In this document: in pieces, positions 18,001 through 25,281 of the stretch
Position numbering within the stretch: position 1 is the first letter of the stretch
Layout: each line of letters begins with the position of its first letter
Source of the DNA: Paludibacteraceae bacterium
GTDB taxonomy: Bacteria > Bacteroidota > Bacteroidia > Bacteroidales > Paludibacteraceae
Reading direction: 5' to 3'
Length of the DNA stretch: 43,549 nucleotides
Assembly: GCA_905234835.1 (NCBI GenBank)
Contig: CAJOIZ010000019.1
Coordinates: 1-43,549, forward strand
The notes under the pieces: model-generated
Database searches by the model: none
What the model saw: the letters and a program-made list of their open reading frames with translations, nothing else
Told to the model about the DNA's origin: nothing
Program-made: the position numbers and the translations under genes

Positions 18001-18180
18001 ATCCCCGTTAATGCCGCACGCGTGCGTATCGTGGTGGAAGGAGAGCCTGTTACAGAACTGGAAATCATACGGGAAGAGACACAGCCGTCCGACGAGGCAC
18101 AGAAGTTCATCCATAAAGGCGTATTGTACATCGAGCGCAACGGCAAGATCTACAATGCGCAGGGAATGCGGATAGAGTAA
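12064..18180 (+). CDS. Giant secreted M6-type metalloprotease with InlB-type repeats
   Basis: A 2038-residue exported protein with a signal peptide (MKSRLLVLTLIAAAFSQLLFA). Residues about 100-480 form an M6 (immune inhibitor A-like) catalytic domain with the zinc motif HEFGHVLGLPD (His293, Glu294, His297, Asp303), a DIMDGG Met-turn-like segment and Asp/Asn-rich, probably calcium-binding stretches (NNDGDDEIDFVY). Two copies of a module with ELPxTWEGxxF and CDSVxTxTL lie at about 630-735. Two larger domains beginning VVFSQGNLQYQ (about 750-1030) and VRFAKGNLQYD (about 1395-1640) are homologous to each other. Between them lie about five Listeria-Bacteroides repeats (about 1035-1380; EVEYGATPVYEGETP). 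A divergent InlB module (FVQWSDGSTDNPRT) and the C-terminal tag KGVLYIERNGKIYNAQGMRIE close the protein. A role in degrading host or dietary protein is inferred. It ends at the terminator at 18208-18244. Confidence 0.9.
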   Translation: MKSRLLVLTLIAAAFSQLLFAVPARRGWKDYRTDKGASVTLQMVGDEFGHWLEDSQGTAYRLLDDGTVALSEKTAEQLSERRKASPRYRASRPQRTSGNINLAPRGIVILVNYPNLSMQSSNTQAAFNDMMNKAGYNYRNTHNSVREYFREQSRGAYVPDFDVYGPVTILNNYSYYGANDSNGDDMYPGDIVVEAVKAVDSQYDVDFSVYNNDGDDEIDFVYILYAGKGEADGGAANTIWPHNWSVSSARSYGNCTYSAKQSMVDGLYINNYAMSGELDGYTGYRNSIGTICHEFGHVLGLPDLYDTSYGSNYNAKVTPNNYDIMDGGSYNGTDSNGTASCGTCPPNYSPFERIYLGWDAPINPGTTGTNLTLYPSENAGYRCYQINSGGYLQEGTTEAINYYIENRQQTGWDAYLPGHGMLVWKVNYNETYWSENKPNHSDYGNPHCTLVSASGTQLTSGSNTYPGTASITTWSSLSNRRVTSITETGGLIRAAYMGGGTNTTIDIPCSDPYVVLTAGEIVSDAPYWTINVGGFGQQDNAIYRLKVEMNSSYIEGNFTLDNVRSFTSDYSVNNAQTYNTITPVSLAATVTYSGNNTYQIDILVTDNNGMRYHYTMAATTTLPAYNTPLEKTVCKSELPVTWEGVTFDKADTKTTSLTATNRCDSVLTLTLNVLPSYANITDGATIWSSELPYTWEGEVFNEAGDLTKTLKTVNGCDSVVTFTLTVQPSPDVTDITGVNANFAAHPFTVGDNEKRVVFSQGNLQYQASTQTYRFAYNQYDYMRASNAQIATDYTGWIDLFGWGTGTNPTLHSCTDCGTHFDYGGNMGNDPDDPDNPDYTFDAPSRRHTPQEENDYPTFADWGQNAVVNGGNMAGIWRTMTADEWNYLFYSRENASAKFGFATISGVRGLVILPDDWEQPAAEYIFLAANDAGWQANDSHFSNNVVNSFTYNAYSTSQWAVMEAAGAVFLPAAGNRLGKTCDAAGKEGYYWSATADEETTSFTAFFDNSVFYPATARARAQGHSVRLVKGYSLGSYTVTFMNGNEVLQSTEVEYGATPVYEGETPSKQADTQYTYVFAGWEPEITAVAGDVTYQAVFTSELRKYTVTFMNGDVELQSSEVEYGATPVYEGATPSKSANAQYSYVFAGWDPEITAVTGDATYQATFTAEVRKYTVTFYNYDGTTVLQSTEVEYGATPVYEGETPVKPADNYLTYTFIGWDKDIVTVTGAAEYTAVYSEEERKFTVTWQYIDEFNQQHEDAEQYSYGQKIDEPYDPYPHRSDGYHYYFTHWLLNGDGEPVVFDDNLTVDGDKVFVAAYETVRMYEITFYDNDGTTVLQTVWCDENALPAFTNPTPSRDGMVFAGWDRTVVLAVEATSYTATYAEAEAAGDALQGGFSVSNGRKVRFAKGNLQYDLAEDSWSLARTQYDIIGLPNINLGDENFHGTIDMFAYSTESTNYGVNPSNADADYTGEFRDWGQLIGDGWFTLTKEEWVYLYSRKGGSLWGSAMVVDRKGLILLPDEWQLPEGLEFTPKYRVDDYEIEDLEKNKYTLDEWKRMEAAGAVFLPAAGRRTGGIGNTMNGANEATFINPATGFYSFMDNTDIYGYYWSSTSRNSTLAYYLIFNGDSYYQLPGVWSCEKRRGQSVRLAREALYTVIFTDGNGNMLGGPQTIAYGGAATAPDVEVPDCSTFVWDKDFSRVTSDLTVNAIWTVTPVPAYYVTSEDNTKGTVTVTHSPASCLDLTLSFRADANDGYGFVQWSDGSTDNPRTLTLTQDTVITALFESLQPELPMDIILQETETNAYYDQFADDYEGVKVNTATLNRQFKQGVWSTFCLPFNVGSGLMTALSLRGRVYDFYHAEADLEEGGKVTLYFSQAKSMVAGRCYIVNANAKLAAIESFVFNAVTIDLTADKVSDLMVTDAYDGLDGHNDGTGTLSLIGTLRNGKVLSSEKGRYFGLSNNQIREANTTTGTTLRAYRGIFRSTIPVNAARVRIVVEGEPVTELEIIREETQPSDEAQKFIHKGVLYIERNGKIYNAQGMRIE

Positions 18181-18207
18181 ACAGGACGATTTGGAAACCG
18201 TCATACA

Positions 18208-18244
18208 GAAACTGGGCGGAGTGCGACACACTTCGCCCGGTTTC
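18208..18244. terminator. Strong bidirectional terminator between convergent genes
   Basis: A 16-bp stem (18208-18223 with 18229-18244) closes a five-base CGACA loop, with only two G-T wobbles. GTTTGA follows on the + strand. It separates the protease gene from the histidine kinase gene read from the other strand. Confidence 0.85.
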
Positions 18245-18266
18245 GTTTGAAGTCTGAACGCAGTAG

Positions 18267-20267
18267 TTATGCCTTGATTGCGTTGAGGGTGACAAAGAAG
18301 GTTGTGCCCTTTTCGGATGTCTCGAACCGTATGCTACCATCGCAGCCCTCTACGATGTTGCGGGCGATGGCGAGTCCCAGCCCCGTACCGTAGGACTTGG
18401 TGGTGAAATTGGGTGTGAAGATGCGGCTACGCATGTCTTCGGGTATGCCGCCACCGTTGTCGGAGAAGGAGATCTCCACCTTGTCATCCGCCTGTCGGAG
18501 AACGACAATCACGTCGCCGTCGGTGCGGTCTTCTAATGCCTGCAGGGCGTTGCGTAGAATATTGGTAAAGACTTGTTGTATCTGGTCTTTGTCGGCATAT
18601 ACACATATGCCGTCGTTGGGACCCACGTAGCGGATGGGTATATGCTGCTCGTTGTTGTTCATTAGGGTCAGCACACGCACTAATTTGTCCGCCACATCCA
18701 CTTCGCTGACGGTCACTTCGGGCATTTTTGCGAATGAGGAGAACGATGAGGCTATGTGGCTGAGATTGTCTATCTGCTCGATGAGCATGTGGGTTGATTT
18801 GTCGAAGTACTGCTCAAAGCGTTCTGTCCCCCGTGTGCGCTGCAGTTGCTGGAGCGTCAGTTTCATCGGCGTAAGCGAGTTGTTGATTTCGTGTGCTACT
18901 TGTCGTGCCATTGTGCGCCAGGCTCCTTCGCGTTCTGACCGTGCCAGACGGCGGGAGGCGGTTTCAAGGGCAGTTACCATCTCATTGTAGCGGTTCACGA
19001 GATCGCCCACCTCGTCGTGGTAGCCGTACTCGATGCGCAGGTTCTGTCTGCCGAGTTCATATTGCTGCATACTCTCGCTTAGATGCTTAATGGGCTTGAG
19101 AAGGAGCGATGATGCATATCCCGAGAAAATGAAAGCCAAGAATAGAGCAATTAGGTATGCTGGCAGCAGACGTGCAAGGAATCCGTCCACTTCCATCGCC
19201 ATCTCGTCTTCCGAAAGAAATGAAGGTACGGCGATATAGCCGATAGACAGTTCACTGCCGTTCACGAACTCCGTATAGGTCGCGAGATATCGCAGGTTGC
19301 TGAGCTGTTCGTACCGTGTGCAGGTATGCCTGTCGGCATAGAAGACATCAGGTGCTATATAGGTGGATAGCCAGCCCTGTCGGAAGAGTTGGGGTGTGCT
19401 ACTTCCTACGAGTTGTCCTTCAAGATTATAGACGTGGATGTCTACTCCGTAAGTGAAAGCGATGTCGCGCAAGTCGGTGTTCAGCGCATCCGACTTGGAC
19501 GAGTCAAGACTATAGTCCCAATAGTACAAACTTTGTAAAGCCGCACGGATATAACGGCATTTGTTCTGCAAGGTTTCTTGTTGCTGGCGGGCGTAGTGTC
19601 GGCGGACGTATTTGACCGACATTGAGAAGATGTAGATGAAGGCGGCAAAAGAAAGGAGAATGAACAGGTATTGGAACTTGGTGTGCAGCCGCATGTTCTT
19701 GAATCCGCGCTTGCGGATAATCAACCCGATGCCGAACACAACAAGCCCGAAGAAGAATAGGAGACTGGCGATGTAGAAAATACGTACTCGTAGCCGGGCT
19801 TGTGTCCAGCGGTTCTGCTCCGCCTCTCGTTGCTCCATCAGGGGGCGGTAGGAGAAACTTTGCGACAGTGTTTGGTCATCCACTTCGTTCCATTCTTCGG
19901 GTACGGCAGCCAGTATGCCCCAGTTGCCCATCCGCCGCCAGCGGCACAGACCTTTGGCGTTGCGGAAATCAGTTCCTGTCCACTGGTCAGTCATCGGGTG
20001 CTGCACGTTGTCCACGTTCAGCCGGTTGTCCGACCAATAGACCATCTGCCCTTCGTTGAAAATGTAGAAATATACTCCCTCTGTGCGGGTGGTGATAGGT
20101 TGGATAGAGTCCAGCAGGAGCGTGCGTTGAAGGCACTGCTCCAGTTCCTCTAACTGTCGGTCGGCTTGTGCTAAGCGTGCCTCTGTGGTGTGGAGGTTAT
20201 GCTGGCACGCTATAAGGGAAAGAAGACACAAAGCGGACAATACGATATGACGGTAAGCATCGCGCAT
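18267..20267 (-). CDS. NtrY-like sensor histidine kinase with atypical H-box
   Basis: A 666-residue membrane kinase. The N-terminus has a hydrophobic segment ending SALCLLSLIACQ. A periplasmic helical stretch and further membrane segments (IASLLFFFGLVVFGIGLII; FQYLFILLSFAAFIYIFSM; PAYLIALFLAFIFSGYA) follow, with an extracellular sensor loop between the last two. After a HAMP-like linker come the H-box RQVAHEINNSLTPMKL with His459, the N-box NILRNALQALE, and the ATP-lid motifs DNGGGIPED and GTGLGLAIARN. NtrY-type kinases usually read HEIKNPLTPMKL; here Lys-Asn-Pro is Asn-Asn-Ser, so the conserved proline is lost. No response regulator lies nearby. I chose the ATG at 20267, two bases after the deacetylase stop; an upstream in-frame extension would overlap that gene. 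It is the last gene of the nine-gene run. The signal it senses is unknown. Confidence 0.9.
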   Translation of the reverse strand: MRDAYRHIVLSALCLLSLIACQHNLHTTEARLAQADRQLEELEQCLQRTLLLDSIQPITTRTEGVYFYIFNEGQMVYWSDNRLNVDNVQHPMTDQWTGTDFRNAKGLCRWRRMGNWGILAAVPEEWNEVDDQTLSQSFSYRPLMEQREAEQNRWTQARLRVRIFYIASLLFFFGLVVFGIGLIIRKRGFKNMRLHTKFQYLFILLSFAAFIYIFSMSVKYVRRHYARQQQETLQNKCRYIRAALQSLYYWDYSLDSSKSDALNTDLRDIAFTYGVDIHVYNLEGQLVGSSTPQLFRQGWLSTYIAPDVFYADRHTCTRYEQLSNLRYLATYTEFVNGSELSIGYIAVPSFLSEDEMAMEVDGFLARLLPAYLIALFLAFIFSGYASSLLLKPIKHLSESMQQYELGRQNLRIEYGYHDEVGDLVNRYNEMVTALETASRRLARSEREGAWRTMARQVAHEINNSLTPMKLTLQQLQRTRGTERFEQYFDKSTHMLIEQIDNLSHIASSFSSFAKMPEVTVSEVDVADKLVRVLTLMNNNEQHIPIRYVGPNDGICVYADKDQIQQVFTNILRNALQALEDRTDGDVIVVLRQADDKVEISFSDNGGGIPEDMRSRIFTPNFTTKSYGTGLGLAIARNIVEGCDGSIRFETSEKGTTFFVTLNAIKA

Positions 20268-20269
20268 AA

Positions 20270-20929
20270 TTACAATGTTCCGAACCGGTAGCCCTCCACC
20301 TGCAGGCGGTGTATTAGCCACGGGAGTACTTCTAATGTGTTTTTCGATGCTTTGATGCTGTCGTGCATCAGCAAGATGCTACCGTTGCGTACGTAGCGCA
20401 TAATGATACGCTCTATTTCCTTCGGCGAATAGCGGCGGTTATAATCGTGTGTCACCAGATCCCAAAGAACGATGGTGTAGCCTTCCGTTTGAAGCCATTG
20501 ATAGACTTCCCTGCGCATCTTCCCGTAAGGGGGGCGGAAGAGCCGCTTGCCGCTTTCAAAAACGGACGGGACAGTTTCGTGGATAATGGCATCGGCTTTC
20601 AGGACGTTGGCTTTGTACTCTTCGGCGGAGACGGACCATCCTGAAAGGTGGTTGTAGGTGTGGTTGCCAATAAGATGACCGCGTTGGACAATTTCCTGGG
20701 CGAGGTTCGGATATCTCATCAGGTTTTCGCCTACCCAGAAGAAGGTTGCCTTGATATCAAACGAATCCAGTATATCCAGTACTTGCGGTGTCACTTCGGG
20801 TACGGGGCCGTCGTCAAAGGTCAAATAGACCGTCGGAGCGGCATCATCGGGAGTTTCCCGCCATAAAGCGTGAGGATACCAACGCTGCGCCCAATCGGGG
20901 AACTGGTATAGGATTCTCAAAGGGAACAT
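20270..20929 (-). CDS. Polysaccharide deacetylase (NodB, CE4 family)
   Basis: A 219-residue metal-dependent deacetylase that removes acetyl groups from N-acetylated sugars in peptidoglycan or other polysaccharides. The five NodB motifs are complete: TFDDGP (37-42) with base Asp39 and metal ligand Asp40, GNHTYNH (His90, His94), RPPYG (132-136), LWDLVTHDY, and LLMHDS (His189). There is no clear signal peptide, only a basic, aromatic N-terminus (FPLRILYQFPDWAQRWYPH), which is common in Bacteroidetes members of this family and leaves the location open. The gene begins three bases after the ROK kinase stop and is followed after two bases by the histidine kinase start, so it is translated from the same message as both. 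The exact substrate cannot be told. Confidence 0.9.
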   Translation of the reverse strand: MFPLRILYQFPDWAQRWYPHALWRETPDDAAPTVYLTFDDGPVPEVTPQVLDILDSFDIKATFFWVGENLMRYPNLAQEIVQRGHLIGNHTYNHLSGWSVSAEEYKANVLKADAIIHETVPSVFESGKRLFRPPYGKMRREVYQWLQTEGYTIVLWDLVTHDYNRRYSPKEIERIIMRYVRNGSILLMHDSIKASKNTLEVLPWLIHRLQVEGYRFGTL

Positions 20930-20932
20930 GCC

Positions 20933-21886
20933 TTACTCCCATGCTAGTGCGCTTGCGCCTAACACGGCGGCATCGGATTCCTTGAGGTCGGAGAAGAGAA
21001 CTTTCACCTTGTTACGCCACAACGGCAGTACGTTCTCGTTCATTGCTTTCACCACGGGATCCATAATCCAGTGTCCTGCCTTCGTCAGACCGCCGAACAG
21101 GATGATGGCTTCTGGGGCGGAGAACTGCACGAAATTGGCGAACGATTGACCGAGTATCGTGCCTGTGTAGTCAAAAATCTGTTTCGCTACCTCGTCGCCC
21201 TTCTCGGCGGCATCGAACACGTCTTTCGATGTGATGCTGTTCAAATCTAATTGGCGGAGCAGGGTAGGTTGGTCGGTGGTGGAGACAATCTCTTTGGCAG
21301 TGCGCGAAACGCCGGTCGCCGAAGCATAAGTCTCTAAACAGCCTTTCTTGCCACAGTTGCACTGGCGCGCCTCTGGACTGCGGTTAACGCAGGTGTGTCC
21401 CAACTCGCCCGCAAAACCGTCGTGCCCATAGACCACCTTGCCGTCAATCACGATGCCGCTGCCTACGCCCGTGCCGAGGGTAATCATGATGAAGTTCTTC
21501 ATTCCTTTGGCGGCGCCGTAGGTCATCTCACCCATTGCTGCGGCGTTAGCGTCGTTGGTGATAGCGCAGGGCAGACCGAACTGCTGCTGCATCATCTCCG
21601 CGAAAGGCACGTTCTGCCACGGCAGGTTCATCGCTCCTTCTATCCTGCCCGTGTAGTAATTTCCGTTAGGCACACCCGCACCGATGCCGCGGAACATCTC
21701 TATCGAACCGATGGGGCTGATGATTTTCATCGCCTCGTCATAAAGAGTTTGTACATAGACGTTAATGTCCTTGTAGTCCTGTGTCTTGATGCTTGTGCGT
21801 CCGAGCACTTGACCGCGTGCATCCACTATGCCCAGTACACTGTTTGTGCCGCCCATATCCAATCCTAATACGTAAGGTTTGTCCAT
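20933..21886 (-). CDS. ROK-family sugar kinase (probable glucokinase)
   Basis: A 317-residue cytoplasmic kinase that phosphorylates a hexose, most likely glucose, with ATP. Residues 7-20 (LGLDMGGTNSVLGI) form the phosphate-binding loop of the ASKHA fold. TLGTGVGSGIVIDG is the second nucleotide-binding stretch. ELGHTCVN followed by CNCGKKGCLETYAS is the ROK zinc motif with three cysteines and the histidine. The catalytic Asp is in TNDANAAAMGE. A full-length, intact member. The sugar transporter gene lies 29 bases upstream in the same run, so uptake and phosphorylation are coupled genetically. Other ROK proteins use mannose, allose or N-acetylated sugars; glucose is the most likely but not certain. 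No helix-turn-helix is present, so it is a kinase and not a ROK repressor. Confidence 0.9.
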   Translation of the reverse strand: MDKPYVLGLDMGGTNSVLGIVDARGQVLGRTSIKTQDYKDINVYVQTLYDEAMKIISPIGSIEMFRGIGAGVPNGNYYTGRIEGAMNLPWQNVPFAEMMQQQFGLPCAITNDANAAAMGEMTYGAAKGMKNFIMITLGTGVGSGIVIDGKVVYGHDGFAGELGHTCVNRSPEARQCNCGKKGCLETYASATGVSRTAKEIVSTTDQPTLLRQLDLNSITSKDVFDAAEKGDEVAKQIFDYTGTILGQSFANFVQFSAPEAIILFGGLTKAGHWIMDPVVKAMNENVLPLWRNKVKVLFSDLKESDAAVLGASALAWE

Positions 21887-21915
21887 ATTGCTGTGTATAT
21901 TTTATCTTTCTGTAT

Positions 21916-23205
21916 TCACTTTATGTGGCTACCCCGCAGGGCGAACCAGAGTATATACGCTGCGGCGATGAGGGGCACCAAGTAGGACAGGATGAACCCG
22001 CATTGGTCCGCCAGATGGCTCTGCAGGAAGGGCAGTACACCGCCGCCGAACACCATCATCATAAACAGTCCGCTCGCCATACTCGTATGCTCACCCAGTC
22101 CTTCAACCGACAAGTTAAAGATGCTGCCCCACATGATGCTCGTGCAGAATCCGCACAACACGAAGAACATGGCAGCGATGGGTATCTCATGGAGCGAGAA
22201 TGAGAAGGTCGTCTTGTCTATTGCGGGGAACAGCACATGCACGCTGTCGCCGAACACCATACCCAAACCAAGCAGCAGGATGCAGACAACCGATACAGTG
22301 GTCAGCATTGCCCGCGATGACACGTTGCCGCCAATCGCTCCCCCCGTCAGTCGTCCTACTAACATAAAGAACCAGTACATACCCACTATTGTTCCGCTCA
22401 CTGAAGCGGCAACACCGATCTCGGACGAGGTGAGGTAGAGATTGGTCACGTTGGCGATGCATACTTCTAATCCTACGTACAGCCATACGCCGATGGCACC
22501 GAATACAAAGTGCTTGTATTTAAGCGTCTTCCGTATGGATTCGCCCATCTTCTCCGCAGTATGTTCGCCACGCTCCATTCTGGCTCGTGCCGCTTCTAAT
22601 TCAGGTTCGGGTATCGGCGCGAAGCACAGGACGATGAATGCGAAGGCAAAAATGCCCATCGCTATATAGAGGGCGGGGTTGGCATCGGCTATCTGGGTGT
22701 CTTTAGTCACCGTTCCTATCAAGTAGCCTATCAGTATAGGCACGATGGTCGCGTTCAGGCTGTTGCAGCTGCCGCCCCATTGTACCAGCTGGTGTCCCCG
22801 CTTGCCGCCGCCACCGAGTGTGTTCAGCATCGGATTGACGATGGAGTTGAGCAGACACATCGAGAACCCGCTCACGAAAGCACCGGTCAGATACACTCCG
22901 AACGACCCCATGCGGCCGCTCATAAATGTAATGCACACGCCCACAAAGCCTATTCCGACCGCCCATAACGAGGTCACTTTGTAACCGTACCGCTTGAGGA
23001 GCATACCCGCAGGCAGACCCATACAAGCGTAGGCGATAAAGTTCGCCATATTGCCCAACTGAGACATCGCGTTTGATGCCTTGAATTGGGCGCGGACAAT
23101 CACTCCGAACGGGTCTTGCATACCCGTTACGAACGAAATCATTCCGAACAGGAAGAAACAGATGATGATGGTGAAGATGTTACTCTGTTGTTGCTTTTGT
23201 GTCAT
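21916..23205 (-). CDS. MFS sugar:proton symporter (FHS family, glucose/galactose type)
   Basis: A 429-residue inner-membrane transporter with about twelve hydrophobic segments. Family features are clear: FFLFGMISFVTGMQDPF near the N-terminus (the FHS hallmark segment with an acidic residue), QLGNMANFIAYACMGLPAG, a basic LLKRYGYK loop typical of MFS, and NSIVNPMLNTLGGGGKRGHQL. The FHS family includes FucP and the GluP glucose/galactose permeases; those take up a neutral sugar with a proton. The adjacent ROK kinase favours glucose, galactose or a related hexose as substrate. It lies 20 bases after the S9 peptidase gene. The frame is intact and the length normal. Substrate choice between hexoses cannot be settled from the sequence. 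Confidence 0.9.
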   Translation of the reverse strand: MTQKQQQSNIFTIIICFFLFGMISFVTGMQDPFGVIVRAQFKASNAMSQLGNMANFIAYACMGLPAGMLLKRYGYKVTSLWAVGIGFVGVCITFMSGRMGSFGVYLTGAFVSGFSMCLLNSIVNPMLNTLGGGGKRGHQLVQWGGSCNSLNATIVPILIGYLIGTVTKDTQIADANPALYIAMGIFAFAFIVLCFAPIPEPELEAARARMERGEHTAEKMGESIRKTLKYKHFVFGAIGVWLYVGLEVCIANVTNLYLTSSEIGVAASVSGTIVGMYWFFMLVGRLTGGAIGGNVSSRAMLTTVSVVCILLLGLGMVFGDSVHVLFPAIDKTTFSFSLHEIPIAAMFFVLCGFCTSIMWGSIFNLSVEGLGEHTSMASGLFMMMVFGGGVLPFLQSHLADQCGFILSYLVPLIAAAYILWFALRGSHIK

Positions 23206-23225
23206 AATAGTGGAGCGAAAAAAGG

Positions 23226-25274
23226 TTATTTCTCCAGATTCTCTTTCAGGAAGTTGATAATGCGTTGGTGAAGGTGCAGGTAGTGACTGCCCTGACGCAG
23301 GCTGTGGTTGTCATCGGGGTATATCTGCATGTCGAACTGTTTGCCGGCATTGATGAGGGCTTCGGTTAGCAGCCACGTGTTCTGCACATGTACGTTGTCA
23401 TCCGCCAGTCCGTGTACCAGCAGTAGCCGTCCTGTCAGTTTGTCCGCCATAGCGGTCAGGTCGGCTTGCTTGTACCCATCTTCATTGACCATCGGCCGCC
23501 GCATATACCGTTCGGTGTAGCCTGTGTCATATAGCCGCCAATCCGTGACCGGTGCGATGGCTATGCCGCAACGGATTAGCGGTGCGGTGGCATCCTGTTC
23601 ACACAGGGTGCGTATGGCCTGGTAGCCTCCGTAACTCCAGCCTGCCATAGCGATGCGCGAGCCGTCCGTATAGGGCAGGCTTTGCATGTATCGCGCCACA
23701 TCGAGGTGGTCTTCCGCCTCTTTCTGACCGAGGTTCATATATGTCTCGTTCCGCCATTTCCTCCCTCGGCAATCTGTGCCGCGAGGGTCGGCGTTCACGA
23801 CCACGTACCCCATATCTGCCAGCACATAGGCTATCCTGTGATGCCAGCGGTTGAGTACGCGCTGTGATGCTGGCCCTGAGTACTGGAACATCACCACGGG
23901 CCGTTTGTTGCTGTCAGACGCATCGGCAGGGCGCAGAATCCACGCGTCTAATGAGTCACCTCGTTCAGTAGGGATACGCACGAACTCTTTGTGAGGCAGG
24001 TTCAGTCCTTTCCATTTGGCGGCGACCACGGCATTGTTCTCTATGCTACGCATTACTTTGATGCCGTTCTTCTGTAGTTGGCAGAGCGTATAGGTGGGCG
24101 GCACAAGGTCGCTTTCAAAGCGCAGGATGCACCGATGGAAGTCTTTGGAAGGATAGAGTCGGTAGCAACCGTGGTCGTTGGTTAGGCGGCTGGTCTCGCC
24201 TTTCTTCAGCGTCACGGCATAGATTTGCCGTTCGGTTGGTACGGGTGCGGCTTGGTAGTAAACGGTCTGTCCGTCCGTCCCATAGACATCGGTTATGTCC
24301 ATGCCGTCGGGCGACAGCGCACGCAGGATGGCACCCTGTTCGGAGCACAGGTATAGTCTTCGCCAGCCGTCTTTCTCGCTCAGCACCACGACTTGCCCGT
24401 TGTCCATCCATTGCCATTCGTCCCACAGCGAGTAGTCCATAAAGTACTTGTCCGACTGCTCTTCGTAGAACAGGTGCGACACACTCGACTTGGGATTGCA
24501 CGCATACACCGCCATCTTTGTCTGGTCGCGGTTCAAGGTCAGCACCATCAGTTGGTTGCCCTGTTCTGTAGTGCGCCAGCAGATGCGCGGGATGTAGCGG
24601 TCGTTCTCTTCGGGCAGTTTCATCTGTACGAGGCTCTTGTCGTGGATGTCATACACCCATACGGACGGTATGGCGTTCGTACAGCCTGAACGGGGGTATC
24701 GGATGGTACGGGAAGCGGGGTAGGAGGGTTGTCCGTCCTCATTCAGAAAGGTCTGCCATGTGAAGGATGGCACGCCTGTTTCCTCTAATCGGATGAACGC
24801 TATCTGTTTATTGTCGGGCGAGAAAGTGAACAGGCGCGTGATGCCGAACTCCTCTTCGTACAGCCAGTTGCTCACGCCGTTGAACACATCTGCCTTGCCT
24901 CTGCGTGTGACAGCGACTTCGGTATTGAAGTCTGTCTTGTAGAGGTACAGGTCTTGCCCTTTCCCGTACGCGATGTATTTGCCGTCGGAGGATATCTGGG
25001 CTTCGCGCAATAGTGTGTCGCTCAGGCTCTTGTCTATGTTCTTTCGGTTGTCATGCAGCGAGTACGATGCGAAGTAGGAGTAGCGGTACTGTTGGACGCG
25101 TTTCTTCTCTTTCAGTTCATAGCGTGGCTTGTCCACACCGTTGAGCAGGGAGTCGATCTCCGTGGTGGTCAGATACTTCGGGTCGTATTTCTTGTCAATG
25201 AGCAGGTCGGTAAGCAGGTCCGCATGCAGTATCGTGCTGACCGACAAGGCGATGATGAGTAGCAGGTGTTTCAT
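23226..25274 (-). CDS. S9-family dipeptidyl peptidase (DPP IV-like)
   Basis: A 682-residue exported serine peptidase that likely removes X-Pro or X-Ala dipeptides. A signal peptide (MKHLLLIIALSVSTILHA) is present. The N-terminal 430 residues form a beta-propeller-like region with DPP IV features (SPDNKQIAFIRLEE, GVSNWLYEEEF, where the double Glu binds the substrate amino group). The alpha/beta-hydrolase part carries Ser547 in AGWSYGGYQ, Asp625 in HGLADDNVH and His657 in DDNHSL, a full catalytic triad. PRGTDCRGRKW corresponds to the oxyanion-side segment. Periplasmic location is inferred. It works with the M49 peptidase of this window in breaking peptides to dipeptides. Its place between lipid A genes and sugar genes shows that the run is not a single pathway. 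Confidence 0.93.
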   Translation of the reverse strand: MKHLLLIIALSVSTILHADLLTDLLIDKKYDPKYLTTTEIDSLLNGVDKPRYELKEKKRVQQYRYSYFASYSLHDNRKNIDKSLSDTLLREAQISSDGKYIAYGKGQDLYLYKTDFNTEVAVTRRGKADVFNGVSNWLYEEEFGITRLFTFSPDNKQIAFIRLEETGVPSFTWQTFLNEDGQPSYPASRTIRYPRSGCTNAIPSVWVYDIHDKSLVQMKLPEENDRYIPRICWRTTEQGNQLMVLTLNRDQTKMAVYACNPKSSVSHLFYEEQSDKYFMDYSLWDEWQWMDNGQVVVLSEKDGWRRLYLCSEQGAILRALSPDGMDITDVYGTDGQTVYYQAAPVPTERQIYAVTLKKGETSRLTNDHGCYRLYPSKDFHRCILRFESDLVPPTYTLCQLQKNGIKVMRSIENNAVVAAKWKGLNLPHKEFVRIPTERGDSLDAWILRPADASDSNKRPVVMFQYSGPASQRVLNRWHHRIAYVLADMGYVVVNADPRGTDCRGRKWRNETYMNLGQKEAEDHLDVARYMQSLPYTDGSRIAMAGWSYGGYQAIRTLCEQDATAPLIRCGIAIAPVTDWRLYDTGYTERYMRRPMVNEDGYKQADLTAMADKLTGRLLLVHGLADDNVHVQNTWLLTEALINAGKQFDMQIYPDDNHSLRQGSHYLHLHQRIINFLKENLEK

Positions 25275-25281
25275 ATAGGGA

